This document shows, piece after piece, positions 56,857 to 64,000 of a DNA stretch of 64,000 bases (the stretch's first letter is position 1; each line of letters begins with the position of its first letter). This DNA comes from Pseudoroseomonas aestuarii (GTDB taxonomy: Bacteria > Pseudomonadota > Alphaproteobacteria > Acetobacterales > Acetobacteraceae), in contig NZ_JBHSCH010000014.1 in the NCBI RefSeq assembly GCF_042651065.1, positions 1 through 64,000 on the forward strand, in the 5' to 3' direction. Made by a program: the position numbers and the translations under genes. The notes under the pieces were generated by a model. That model was given only the letters and a program-made list of their open reading frames with translations. It did no database searches and had not been told where the DNA came from.

Positions 56857-58812
56857 ATGCCTGCGATCACGCTGCCCGACCAGTCCGTCCGCGTCTTCGA
56901 CGAGGCGGTGACGGGCACCACCGTGGCCGCCGCCATCGGGCCCGGCCTCGCCAAGGCGGCGCTGGCCATGCAGGTCGATGGCGTGCTGCGCGACCTCTCC
57001 CACCGCATCGAGTCCGACGCCGCCGTGCGCTTCATCACGCGGCGCGACCCCGAGGCGCTGGAGATGATCCGCCACGACGCCGCGCATGTGCTGGCGGAAG
57101 CCGTGCAGGAGCTCTACCCCGGCACGCAGGTGACGATCGGCCCCGCCATCGAGGGCGGCTTCTACTACGACTTCGCCCGCAACGAGCCCTTCACGCCCGA
57201 GGACTTCCCGGCGATCGAGGCGAAGATGCGGGAGATCATCTCGCGGAACGCCGCCTTCGTGCGCGAGGAATGGCCGCGCGAGGAGGCGATCGCCTTCTTC
57301 GAGGCCAAGGGCGAGCGCTACAAGGCCGAGCTGATCCGCGACCTGCCGGTGGAGGTGCCGATCAGCATCTACCGCCAGGGCGAGTGGCTCGACCTCTGCC
57401 GCGGCCCGCACATGCGGAGCACGGGCGACATCGGCTCCGCCTTCAAGCTGATGAAGGTGGCCGGCGCCTACTGGCGGGGCGACCACCGCAATGCCATGCT
57501 CAGCCGCATCTACGCCACCGCCTGGCGCGACCAGAAGGAGCTGGACGCCCACCTGCACCAGCTGGAGGAGGCGGAGCGCCGCGACCACCGCAAGATCGGC
57601 AAGGAGATGGGCCTGTTCCACCTCCAGGAGGAGGCGGTCGGCAGCATCTTCTGGCACCCCAAGGGCTGGCGCCTCTACAGCCGGGTGCAGGACTACATGC
57701 GCCGCCGGCTGGACGCCGCCCTCTACCAGGAGGTGCGCACGCCGCAGCTGGTGGACCGCAAGCTGTGGGAGGCCTCCGGCCACTGGGAGAAGTTCCGCGA
57801 GAACATGTTCCTGGCGACCGTGGACGACGAGTCCGAGAAGGACCGCCTGCTGGCCCTGAAGCCGATGAACTGCCCCTGCCATGTGCAGATCTTCAATCAG
57901 GGCCTCCGCAGCTACCGCGAGCTGCCGCTGCGCATGGCCGAGTTCGGCGCCTGCCACCGCTACGAGCCCTCCGGCGCGCTGCACGGCATCATGCGCGTCC
58001 GCAGCTTCGTGCAGGACGACGCGCACATCTTCTGCTCGGAGGACCAGATCGCCGGCGAGACGGTGGAGTTCGTCGCGCTGCTCTCGGCGATCTACCGGGA
58101 TTTCGGCTTCGAGAGCTTCCGCGTGAAGTTCTCCGACCGGCCGGAGAAGCGCGCCGGCGACGACGCCACCTGGGACCGCGCCGAGGGCGCGCTGAAGCAG
58201 GCCTGCGCCACCGCCGGCGTGGAGTACGAGCTGAACCCGGGGGAGGGCGCCTTCTACGGCCCGAAGCTGGAATTCGTCCTGCGCGACGCCATCGGCCGCG
58301 ACTGGCAGTGCGGCACGCTGCAGGTGGATTTCGTGCTGCCCGAGCGGCTCGATGCCCAGTATGTGGGGGAGGATGGCAACCGCCACCGCCCCGTCATGCT
58401 GCACCGCGCCATCCTCGGCTCCTTCGAGCGCTTCCTCGGCATCCTGATCGAGGAGCATGCCGGGCGCTTCCCGCTCTGGCTGGCGCCCGTCCAGGTGGCG
58501 GTGGCCACCATCGTCGACGAGGCGGCGCCCTTCGCCCGCCAGGTGGCCGCCGCGCTGCAGAAGGCCGGGCTTGCGGTGGAGCTGGATCTGCGCAATGAAA
58601 AGATCAACCGCAAGGTCGTCGACCATATCGACCAGCGCGTGCCCGTGCTGGCCGTGATCGGCCGGCGCGAGGCGGAGGAGGGCAAGGTGGTGCTGCGCCG
58701 CCTGCCCGGGCGCGAGCAGGTGACGCTGACGCTGCAGGAGGCCGTGGCCACCCTTGCGGCGGAGGCAACGCCTCCCGATCTGAAAGAGCAGGCAATGGTT
58801 GCAGCAGCGTGA
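56857..58812 (+). CDS. thrS: Threonyl-tRNA synthetase
   Basis: The 651-residue class II synthetase has an N-terminal TGS domain (residues about 1-62) and an editing domain with HDAAHVLA (His73 and His77). The catalytic core includes motif 2 region RYEPSGALHGIMRVRSFVQDDAHIFC, the zinc Cys in MNCPCHVQIF, and motif 3 RPVMLHRAILGSFERFLGIL. The C-terminal anticodon-binding domain ends near LKEQAM. Length and order are normal. infC follows with 53 bases between, matching the widespread thrS-infC linkage. Confidence 0.98.
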   Translation: MPAITLPDQSVRVFDEAVTGTTVAAAIGPGLAKAALAMQVDGVLRDLSHRIESDAAVRFITRRDPEALEMIRHDAAHVLAEAVQELYPGTQVTIGPAIEGGFYYDFARNEPFTPEDFPAIEAKMREIISRNAAFVREEWPREEAIAFFEAKGERYKAELIRDLPVEVPISIYRQGEWLDLCRGPHMRSTGDIGSAFKLMKVAGAYWRGDHRNAMLSRIYATAWRDQKELDAHLHQLEEAERRDHRKIGKEMGLFHLQEEAVGSIFWHPKGWRLYSRVQDYMRRRLDAALYQEVRTPQLVDRKLWEASGHWEKFRENMFLATVDDESEKDRLLALKPMNCPCHVQIFNQGLRSYRELPLRMAEFGACHRYEPSGALHGIMRVRSFVQDDAHIFCSEDQIAGETVEFVALLSAIYRDFGFESFRVKFSDRPEKRAGDDATWDRAEGALKQACATAGVEYELNPGEGAFYGPKLEFVLRDAIGRDWQCGTLQVDFVLPERLDAQYVGEDGNRHRPVMLHRAILGSFERFLGILIEEHAGRFPLWLAPVQVAVATIVDEAAPFARQVAAALQKAGLAVELDLRNEKINRKVVDHIDQRVPVLAVIGRREAEEGKVVLRRLPGREQVTLTLQEAVATLAAEATPPDLKEQAMVAAA

Positions 58813-58854
58813 CTGCTGCACCATAAGACTCACCCAAAGCGTTTCAACAGCGAC

Positions 58855-58868
58855 AGGAGCCGACTCTG
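58855..58868 (+). promoter_or_regulatory. Shine-Dalgarno and CTG start codon of infC
   Basis: AGGAG at 58855-58859 is followed after six bases by CTG at 58866-58868. No ATG or GTG lies at the family N terminus. The CTG-started frame reads ARGPIPNQLPARDGPRVNEDIRV, matching other IF-3 N termini. Rare start codons on infC allow IF-3 to repress its own translation in E. coli. Confidence 0.75.
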
Positions 58869-59405
58869 GCCCGAGGCCCTATTCCGAACCAATTGCCCGC
58901 CCGCGACGGACCGCGTGTGAACGAGGATATCCGCGTTCCGCAGGTGCGCCTGATCGACCAGGACGGCGAGATGCTCGGCGTGATGAGCGCGCGCGAAGCC
59001 CTGCTGCGCGCCTATGAGCTGGGCATGGATCTCCTGGAGATCAGCCCCAACGCCGTGCCGCCGGTCTGCAAGATCACCGACTACGGCAAGTACAAGTACG
59101 AGCAGCAGAAGAAGGCCAACGAGGCCCGCAAGAAGCAGAAGATCGTCGAGATCAAGGAAATCAAGGTTCGCCCGAACATTGATGACCATGATTACGACGT
59201 GAAGATGCGCGCGGCCAAGTCCTTCATCGAGGAAGGCGACAAGGTGAAGGTCACCCTGCGCTTCCGTGGCCGCGAGATGGCCCACCAGGACCTGGGCGTG
59301 AAGGTTCTGGAGCGCATCCGCACCGAGCTGGCCGAGCTGGCCAAGGTCGAGCAGATGCCGCGCCTCGAGAACCGCCAGATGATCATGGTGCTGGCGCCGC
59401 GCTGA
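58866..59405 (+). CDS. infC: Translation initiation factor IF-3 (CTG start)
   Basis: IF-3 binds the 30S subunit, rejects non-standard start codons and prevents premature subunit joining. From the proposed CTG the protein is 179 residues: N domain with DGPRVNEDIRVPQVRLIDQDGEMLGVM, the linker YKYEQQKKANEARKKQK, and C domain with KEIKVRPNIDDHDYDVKMRAAKSFIEEGDKVKVTLRFRGREMAH. An in-frame TTG at 58893 would remove nine N-terminal residues that are normal for the family and has no good ribosome site, so CTG 58866 is preferred. The gene is followed by a strong terminator and is not linked to rpmI-rplT. Confidence 0.93.
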   Translation: MARGPIPNQLPARDGPRVNEDIRVPQVRLIDQDGEMLGVMSAREALLRAYELGMDLLEISPNAVPPVCKITDYGKYKYEQQKKANEARKKQKIVEIKEIKVRPNIDDHDYDVKMRAAKSFIEEGDKVKVTLRFRGREMAHQDLGVKVLERIRTELAELAKVEQMPRLENRQMIMVLAPR

Positions 59406-59451
59406 GCGGCCCGCGCCTCATCCGAGCCGCCGGCCTTGTGCCGTCGCGAAG

Positions 59452-59484
59452 GCCCAGGGACATCGCCCCTGGGCTTTTTTTTTT
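59452..59484 (+). terminator. Strong Rho-independent terminator after infC
   Basis: GCCCAGGG (59452-59459) pairs with CCCTGGGC (59467-59474). A run of ten Ts follows (59475-59484). It ends the thrS-infC transcript before the convergent DUF1028 gene. Confidence 0.95.
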
Positions 59485-59509
59485 GCGCCCGGCCTTCCTC
59501 GTGCCCCCG

Positions 59510-60232
59510 TCAGCGGCGCGGGAAGCGCAAATCCAGCCCTCGCGCGCGCCAGCCGGCCTCGATCATCGCCTTGTCGATCAACCCGGAAGGGTCGGCCTTG
59601 CGCGGCGCGGTGGCCAGGCCCGGCGCCCGCTCCCGCCGCCAGACGCCGAGCAGGCGGCGCAGCTCCACCAGCGGCTCCGGATGGTCGTCCACCCGCAGGT
59701 CGATGTCGGGGAAGTCCTCCGTCGTCACCAGCTTCATGGCGGCCGATTGCCGGCCGCGCCGGTCGCCGCCCGCGGCCTCGCCGGCATCCAGCGCCAGCAC
59801 CAGCCGCTCGGGCAGCAGCAGCCCGGTGCCGGCGCGGAAGGTGGCCGCCGTCTCCCCCACCACGGCGGGGTTGGCCAGCATGTTGCCGGCCACGCTGAAG
59901 CCGGGGCCGGATTGCGAGCCGGCCCATTCCACGCAGCTCTCGCCGGTCCAGGCGGCGGTGCGGCCCTGGCGGTCCACGGCGTGGATCTGGCGCAGCGCGC
60001 GGCCGTCGTCGCCGGCCAGCGCGCCCTCGATGGCGGCGGCGGGGGCGAGGCCGCGCGCCATGCCGTCCAGCACCGCCGGGCCGAGGTAGCGGTTGGTGAA
60101 GGACTGGGTCGAGACCGCGCCCACCCCCGCCCGCACATAGGGGCAGGAGGCACCGACCGCGAAGGCGCAGGTGGTGACGGCCACGGCGAAGGCGCCGGTT
60201 GCGGGATCGTGCGCCACGATCGACCAGGTCAT
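59510..60232 (-). CDS. DUF1028 family Ntn-hydrolase-fold protein
   Basis: The 240-residue protein opens MTWSIVAHDPATGAFAVAVTTCAFAVG and contains the DUF1028 patterns GVGAVSTQSFTNRYLGP, SVAGNMLANPAVV and DLRVDDHPEPLVELRRLL. DUF1028 proteins have an Ntn-hydrolase-like fold and are often found with amidases, peptidases or uptake genes. The reaction is unknown. It diverges from guaA, with 151 bases between the starts, and converges on infC across the terminator. ATG at 60230-60232 is at the family start. Confidence 0.87.
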   Translation of the reverse strand: MTWSIVAHDPATGAFAVAVTTCAFAVGASCPYVRAGVGAVSTQSFTNRYLGPAVLDGMARGLAPAAAIEGALAGDDGRALRQIHAVDRQGRTAAWTGESCVEWAGSQSGPGFSVAGNMLANPAVVGETAATFRAGTGLLLPERLVLALDAGEAAGGDRRGRQSAAMKLVTTEDFPDIDLRVDDHPEPLVELRRLLGVWRRERAPGLATAPRKADPSGLIDKAMIEAGWRARGLDLRFPRR

Positions 60233-60383
60233 TGGAGTTGTCGTCCCGTTGGAAAGTTCGCTTCCCAGCGTGGCGGCGGGCCCGCCGCCGATCAAGGGGC
60301 GGCCCGGCACCATATCGGTGCCGCAACCCTGCCGCGCCGCGCAAGAGCCTTGCCTCGGCGGTGCGGTTGTGGTGGAAGCCGGC

Positions 60384-61946
60384 ATGGCCGACCTCTCCTC
60401 CCACGACCGCATCCTCATCCTCGATTTCGGCAGCCAGGTGACGCAGCTGATCGCGCGCCGGGTGCGGGAATCGGGCGTCTATTGCGAGATCTGGCCGTTC
60501 ACGGCCGATGCCGCGCGCATCCAGGGCTTCGCCCCGAAGGGGATCATCCTCTCGGGCGGCCCGGCCAGCACCGTGGACGAGGGCAGCCCGCGCGCGCCGC
60601 AGGTGGTGTTCGAGATGGACATCCCCGTGCTCGGCATCTGCTACGGCCAGCAGACCATGTGCATGCAGCTCGGCGGGCTGGTCGAGAAGAGCGACCACCA
60701 GGAATACGGCCGCGCCTATGTCGAGGTGCAGGAGGATTGCGCGCTGACCCGGGGCCTCTGGTCCCCCGGCGCGCGCGAGCAGGTGTGGATGAGCCATGGC
60801 GACCGCGTGGCGCGGCTGCCGGAGGGGTTCCGCATCGTCGCCACCAGCCCCGGCGCGCCCTATGCCATGGTGGCCGATGACAGCCGCCACTTCTACGGCA
60901 TCCAGTTCCACCCCGAGGTGGTGCACACGCCGCACGGCACCCAGCTGCTGCGCAACTTCACCCACGAGGTGTGCGGCTGCCAGGGCGACTGGACCATGGC
61001 CGCCTTCCGCGCCGAGGCCATCGCCCGCATCCGCGCCCAGGTGGGGGACGGCAAGGTGGTGTGCGGCCTCTCGGGCGGCGTCGATTCCTCCGTCGCCGCC
61101 GTGCTGATCCACGAGGCGATCGGCGACCAGCTCACCTGCATCTATGTCGACCATGGCGTGATGCGCGCCGGCGAGACCGAGCAGGTGGTGCAGACCTTCC
61201 GCGACCGCTTCAACATCAAGCTGGTGCACCGCGACGCCTCCGACCTGTTCCTCGGCCAGCTCGCCGGCGTCACCGACCCCGAGAAGAAGCGCAAGACCAT
61301 CGGCCGGCTGTTCATCGAGGTGTTCGAGGAGGAGCAGGAGAAGATCGGCGGCGCCGACTTCCTGGCCCAGGGCACGCTCTACCCGGACGTGATCGAGAGC
61401 GTCTCGGCCACCGGCGGCCCCTCCGTCACCATCAAGTCGCACCACAATGTGGGCGGCCTGCCGGAGGACATGCGGATGCGGCTGGTCGAGCCGCTGCGCG
61501 ACCTGTTCAAGGACGAGGTGCGCGCGCTCGGCCGGGAGCTGGGCATGCCGGAGGAGATCGTCGGCCGCCACCCCTTCCCGGGGCCGGGGCTGGCCATCCG
61601 CATCCCCGGCGAGGTGACGCGCGAGAAGGTGCAGATCCTGCAGAAGGCGGACAGCATCTACCTGGAGGAGATCCGCGCCGCCGGGCTGTACGACGCCATC
61701 TGGCAGGCCTTCACCGTGCTGCTGCCGGTGCGCACCGTGGGCGTGATGGGCGATGGCCGCACCTATGACAGCGCCTGCGCGCTGCGCGCCGTGACCAGCA
61801 CGGACGGCATGACGGCCGATGTCTACCCCTTCACCATGGAGTTCCTGACGCGGGTGGCGGGGCGCATCGTCAACGAGGTGCGCGGCATCAACCGCGTCAC
61901 CTACGACATCACCAGCAAGCCCCCCGGCACCATCGAGTGGGAGTGA
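60384..61946 (+). CDS. guaA: GMP synthase (glutamine-hydrolysing)
   Basis: GuaA converts XMP to GMP using glutamine and ATP. The 520-residue protein has the class I glutamine amidotransferase domain (LGICYGQQ with Cys86, and FHPEVVHT with the catalytic His). The ATP-pyrophosphatase domain has the P-loop GLSGGVDSSV, and the C-terminal dimerisation domain ends SKPPGTIEWE. All are canonical. ATG 60384 fits the normal N terminus DRILILDFGSQ; the frame continues upstream without similarity. No guaB gene is nearby. Confidence 0.98.
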   Translation: MADLSSHDRILILDFGSQVTQLIARRVRESGVYCEIWPFTADAARIQGFAPKGIILSGGPASTVDEGSPRAPQVVFEMDIPVLGICYGQQTMCMQLGGLVEKSDHQEYGRAYVEVQEDCALTRGLWSPGAREQVWMSHGDRVARLPEGFRIVATSPGAPYAMVADDSRHFYGIQFHPEVVHTPHGTQLLRNFTHEVCGCQGDWTMAAFRAEAIARIRAQVGDGKVVCGLSGGVDSSVAAVLIHEAIGDQLTCIYVDHGVMRAGETEQVVQTFRDRFNIKLVHRDASDLFLGQLAGVTDPEKKRKTIGRLFIEVFEEEQEKIGGADFLAQGTLYPDVIESVSATGGPSVTIKSHHNVGGLPEDMRMRLVEPLRDLFKDEVRALGRELGMPEEIVGRHPFPGPGLAIRIPGEVTREKVQILQKADSIYLEEIRAAGLYDAIWQAFTVLLPVRTVGVMGDGRTYDSACALRAVTSTDGMTADVYPFTMEFLTRVAGRIVNEVRGINRVTYDITSKPPGTIEWE

Positions 61947-61951
61947 GCGGC

Positions 61952-61971
61952 GCGGGGGCCTGAGCCCCCGC
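61952..61971. terminator. Candidate GC hairpin between guaA and LysR genes
   Basis: GCGGGGGC (61952-61959), CTGA, GCCCCCGC (61964-61971) make an 8-bp perfect GC stem. It starts five bases past the guaA stop and lies between convergent genes. No T-run follows, so intrinsic termination is uncertain. Confidence 0.45.
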
Positions 61972-61978
61972 CCGCAGC

Positions 61979-62866
61979 TCAGCCGCCCCCGGCCAGCGCC
62001 CGCAGCAGGATGTCCCGCGCGAAGGCGACGCGCGGGTGCCGCAGCGCCGCCCGCGCCCAGACGAGGTAGAACTGGTTGCGCGGCACCTCCCGCGGCGCCG
62101 GGATCTCGGCCAGGCTGCCATCCCCGCGCTGCTCCCGCGTCAGGTAGCCGGGCAGCACGGACCAGCCGATGCCGGCGCAGAGGCTGGCGCGCAGCACTCG
62201 CAGGTCCGGCACCGTCACCGCCGGCAGCCGCTCCAGCACGATGTCGTTCGCCTCGAGCCAGCTGCGCAGCAGCGGGCGGTCGAGGTCGTAGGCGAGGTGG
62301 GGCACCGCCGCCAGCCCCTCGCGCAGCGTCGCCGCGACGGCGATCCGCGCGGCGATGGCGGGCGCCGCCACGGCGCGCAGGTTCTCCTCGCCCACCCCCT
62401 GGCAGGCGAGGCGCGGATCCTCGGGCAGCGAGGCCGTCAGCCCGAGATGGACGCGGCCATCGAGCAGCATCTCGTACAGCGCCGCGCGGCCGCCGATATG
62501 CAGCCGCAGGTCCAGCCCGGCCTCCACCAGCGGCCCGAGGCGCGGCGCGACATGCTCGCCCAGATAGTCGGAGGGTGCTGCGATGTGGACGGTGCCCGAC
62601 AGCCGCGCCGAGCGGGCGCGCGCCGTGGCCAGCGCCGCCTCCGCCGTATCCAGGCTGTTTCCAAGCGCGGCGGCGAGGTCGTCGGCGATCGCGGTCGGCT
62701 GCACGCCGCGCGGGCGCCGCTCGAACAGCCGGTGCGAGAGCTGCGCCTCCAGCGACGCCACGTGCTGCGACACCGCCGGCTGGCTCAGGCCGAGGGCGCG
62801 CGCCGCGCCGCTGAGCGAGCGGCGCCGGTAGACCTCGATGAAGGTGCGCAGCTGTGGCAGCGACAT
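61979..62866 (-). CDS. LysR family transcriptional regulator
   Basis: The 295-residue regulator has the N-terminal helix-turn-helix LRTFIEVYRRRSLSGAARALGLSQPAVSQHVASLEAQLSHRLFER. The effector domain starts at about residue 92, including HIAAPSDYLGEHVAPRLG and SLCAGIGWSVLPGYL. It diverges from the PfpI/Hsp31-like gene, and a 20-base near-palindrome lies immediately upstream of its start. Control of that neighbour and of itself is the natural inference. The ATG at 62864-62866 places the helix-turn-helix at the expected position. Confidence 0.93.
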   Translation of the reverse strand: MSLPQLRTFIEVYRRRSLSGAARALGLSQPAVSQHVASLEAQLSHRLFERRPRGVQPTAIADDLAAALGNSLDTAEAALATARARSARLSGTVHIAAPSDYLGEHVAPRLGPLVEAGLDLRLHIGGRAALYEMLLDGRVHLGLTASLPEDPRLACQGVGEENLRAVAAPAIAARIAVAATLREGLAAVPHLAYDLDRPLLRSWLEANDIVLERLPAVTVPDLRVLRASLCAGIGWSVLPGYLTREQRGDGSLAEIPAPREVPRNQFYLVWARAALRHPRVAFARDILLRALAGGG

Positions 62867-62872
62867 CGGGTT

Positions 62873-62892
62873 GCCATAAATGGATTTATGGC
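62873..62892. promoter_or_regulatory. Candidate LysR operator, 9-bp inverted repeat
   Basis: GCCATAAATGGATTTATGGC has perfect 9-bp arms around GG. It is AT-rich against a very GC-rich background, lies seven bases from the LysR start codon and in the divergent space to the PfpI-like gene (start 63013). The symmetry and position suggest autoregulation. Confidence 0.65.
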
Positions 62893-63012
62893 GGCTCGCC
62901 AGTTTTCTGGGATTTGCTGATGCCCGGCCTGTCCCATCTGGACGGCACGGACAGGACGCGGCCGGCGCGCCGTCCGCGCCGGCACACCCCCCCGACAACA
63001 GGAGACCGAGCG

Positions 63013-63723
63013 ATGCCCCGCATCCTCATCGTGACCACCTCGGCCGACCGCATGACCCCCGGCACGGAGCCCACCGGCCTCTGGCTGGAGGAGCTGACCA
63101 CCCCCTACTACGCCTTCCAAGACGCCGGCGCCGCGGTGACCCTGGCCTCGGTCGCGGGCGGCGCGGTGCCGGTCGATGCCCGCAGCCTCGGCGCCGAGGG
63201 GGAGGAGGAGGCGTCGGTCCGGCGCTACCGGCAGGACCCGGCGCTGCAGGCGGCGGTGGCTGCCACGCCGTGCTTCACCGAGATCGACCCCACGGGCTAC
63301 GACGCGCTGTTCCTGCCCGGCGGGCACGGCACGATGTTCGACTATCCGGGCAGCGCGGCGCTGGCCGCGCTGGTCGAGCGCTTCGACCGCGAGGGGCGGG
63401 TCGTCGCCGCGGTCTGCCACGGCCCGGCGGGGCTGGTCTCCGCCCGCAAGCCGGACGGCACCCCCTTCGTCGCCGGCCGCCGGATCGCCGCCTTCACCGA
63501 CAGCGAGGAGCGCGCGGTCGGCCTCGACCAGGCGGTTCCCTTCCTGCTGGAGAGCCGGCTGAAGGCGCTGGGCGCCCGGCACGAGGCGGGGCCGGACTTC
63601 CAGCCCTTCGCGCTGCGCGACGGCCGGCTGGTGACCGGCCAGAACCCGGCCTCGGCGGCGCCGACCGCGGCGCTGGTGATGGAGGCGCTCGGCGTGGCGG
63701 GCGCTGCGCCGCAGGCCCTGTGA
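63013..63723 (+). CDS. DJ-1/PfpI family protein, Hsp31/HchA-like subgroup
   Basis: The 236-residue protein has the nucleophile elbow AVCHGPAGL with Cys135 and adjacent His136. It also has ALFLPGGHGTMFDYPG and the N-terminal LWLEELTTPYYAF segment that supplies the conserved Glu. These features define the type 1 glutamine-amidotransferase-like Hsp31/YhbO group. Members act as chaperones, glyoxalase III or deglycase-like enzymes on methylglyoxal-damaged molecules. No signal peptide is present. A GGAGACC site precedes ATG 63013. The divergent LysR regulator probably controls it. Confidence 0.9.
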   Translation: MPRILIVTTSADRMTPGTEPTGLWLEELTTPYYAFQDAGAAVTLASVAGGAVPVDARSLGAEGEEEASVRRYRQDPALQAAVAATPCFTEIDPTGYDALFLPGGHGTMFDYPGSAALAALVERFDREGRVVAAVCHGPAGLVSARKPDGTPFVAGRRIAAFTDSEERAVGLDQAVPFLLESRLKALGARHEAGPDFQPFALRDGRLVTGQNPASAAPTAALVMEALGVAGAAPQAL

Positions 63724-63787
63724 GCCGCTGCGCCTGCGGACCGGCGCCGCGCCCGTGCCGCTGACGCGGTGAGGGCGGGGCGGCGCC

Positions 63788-64000
63788 TCAGCGGCGGGCA
63801 GTGGGGCGCCGGGCCAGCTGGTCCAGCGCGTCCGCGTTCTCCCGCCCCCAGGCATAGAGCAGCTCGACCGGCGCCACGCAGCGCTGCCCCAGCGCCGTCA
63901 GCCGGTATTCCACCGCCGGGGGCACGCTGCCCTGCACGTGGCGGGTGAGCAGCCCGCTCGCCTCCATCTCGCGCAGCGTCTGGGTCAGCATCTTCTTCGA
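63788..64000 (-). CDS. HxlR family transcriptional regulator, C-terminal part (start outside window)
   Basis: The frame is open to the last base of the window and ends with the stop at 63788-63790, so 71 residues are visible and the N-terminal part is missing. The visible part has SKKMLTQTLREMEASGLLTRHV, then PPAVEYRLTALGQ, the recognition helix and wing of HxlR (MarR-like) regulators, and a C-terminal dimer helix. HxlR proteins respond to aldehydes, quinones or redox stress. It converges on the PfpI-like gene, which is also linked to aldehyde stress in other species. Confidence 0.9.
   Translation of the reverse strand, partial: SKKMLTQTLREMEASGLLTRHVQGSVPPAVEYRLTALGQRCVAPVELLYAWGRENADALDQLARRPTARR

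Noticed and set aside
1..64000. tRNA or rRNA genes
   Set aside because: No cloverleaf-like segment or rRNA-like conserved stretch was noticed by eye. A covariance-model scan was not possible, so a missed tRNA cannot be fully excluded.

Overview
The window looks like chromosome of a very GC-rich alphaproteobacterium. The best fit is the Acetobacteraceae/Roseomonas part of Rhodospirillales. This is inferred from base composition and gene content: a 52-residue aa3-type oxidase subunit IV, several solitary tricarboxylate-transporter receptors, a CheZ phosphatase, a complete cbb3 oxidase cluster, and dense short intergenic spacers. No rRNA or tRNA gene, CRISPR array, integrase or complete insertion sequence was seen.

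Positions 1-7200 hold housekeeping and small metabolic genes: the tail of a TonB-family protein, an AI-2E family permease, ndk with a clear terminator, oxidase subunit IV, a GFA-family protein, two adjacent transglutaminase-like proteins, and a BKACE enzyme paired with a hydroxyacid dehydrogenase. Positions 7372-12093 encode a branched-chain-type ABC importer in which LivM, LivG and LivF are one 837-residue polypeptide. A GntR regulator (12234-12923) diverges from it across a perfect 12-bp palindrome. Positions 12952-19530 form a second catabolic run: SDR, threonine-synthase-like PLP enzyme, D-amino-acid-dehydrogenase-like flavoprotein and a polar amino-acid ABC importer.

Positions 19531-21364 are a sharply AT-rich island that carries a two-gene Kiwa-type anti-phage system (kwaA, kwaB) between two convergent host genes. 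It has its own promoter-like sequence and a 17-bp perfect hairpin at one edge. This is the clearest horizontally acquired unit in the window.

Positions 21365-48370 are a mosaic of metabolic and transport genes: two dipeptide-type binding proteins, three Bug-type receptors, two M20 peptidases, two tandem EamA transporters, RF3, a dCMP deaminase, glutathione peroxidase, three-gene and two-gene oxidoreductase groups, a GGDEF-EAL protein and CheZ. Several of these genes or their flanks contain short in-frame tandem repeats.

Positions 48479-56629 are a full cbb3 oxidase locus (ccoNOQP-ccoGHIS plus one extra small membrane protein) with a perfect FNR/FixK box upstream of ccoN. Positions 56857-61946 hold thrS, infC (which appears to start at CTG), a strong terminator, a DUF1028 protein and guaA. 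The window ends with a LysR regulator divergent from a PfpI/Hsp31-like protein across a 20-bp near-palindrome, and the 3' part of an HxlR regulator.
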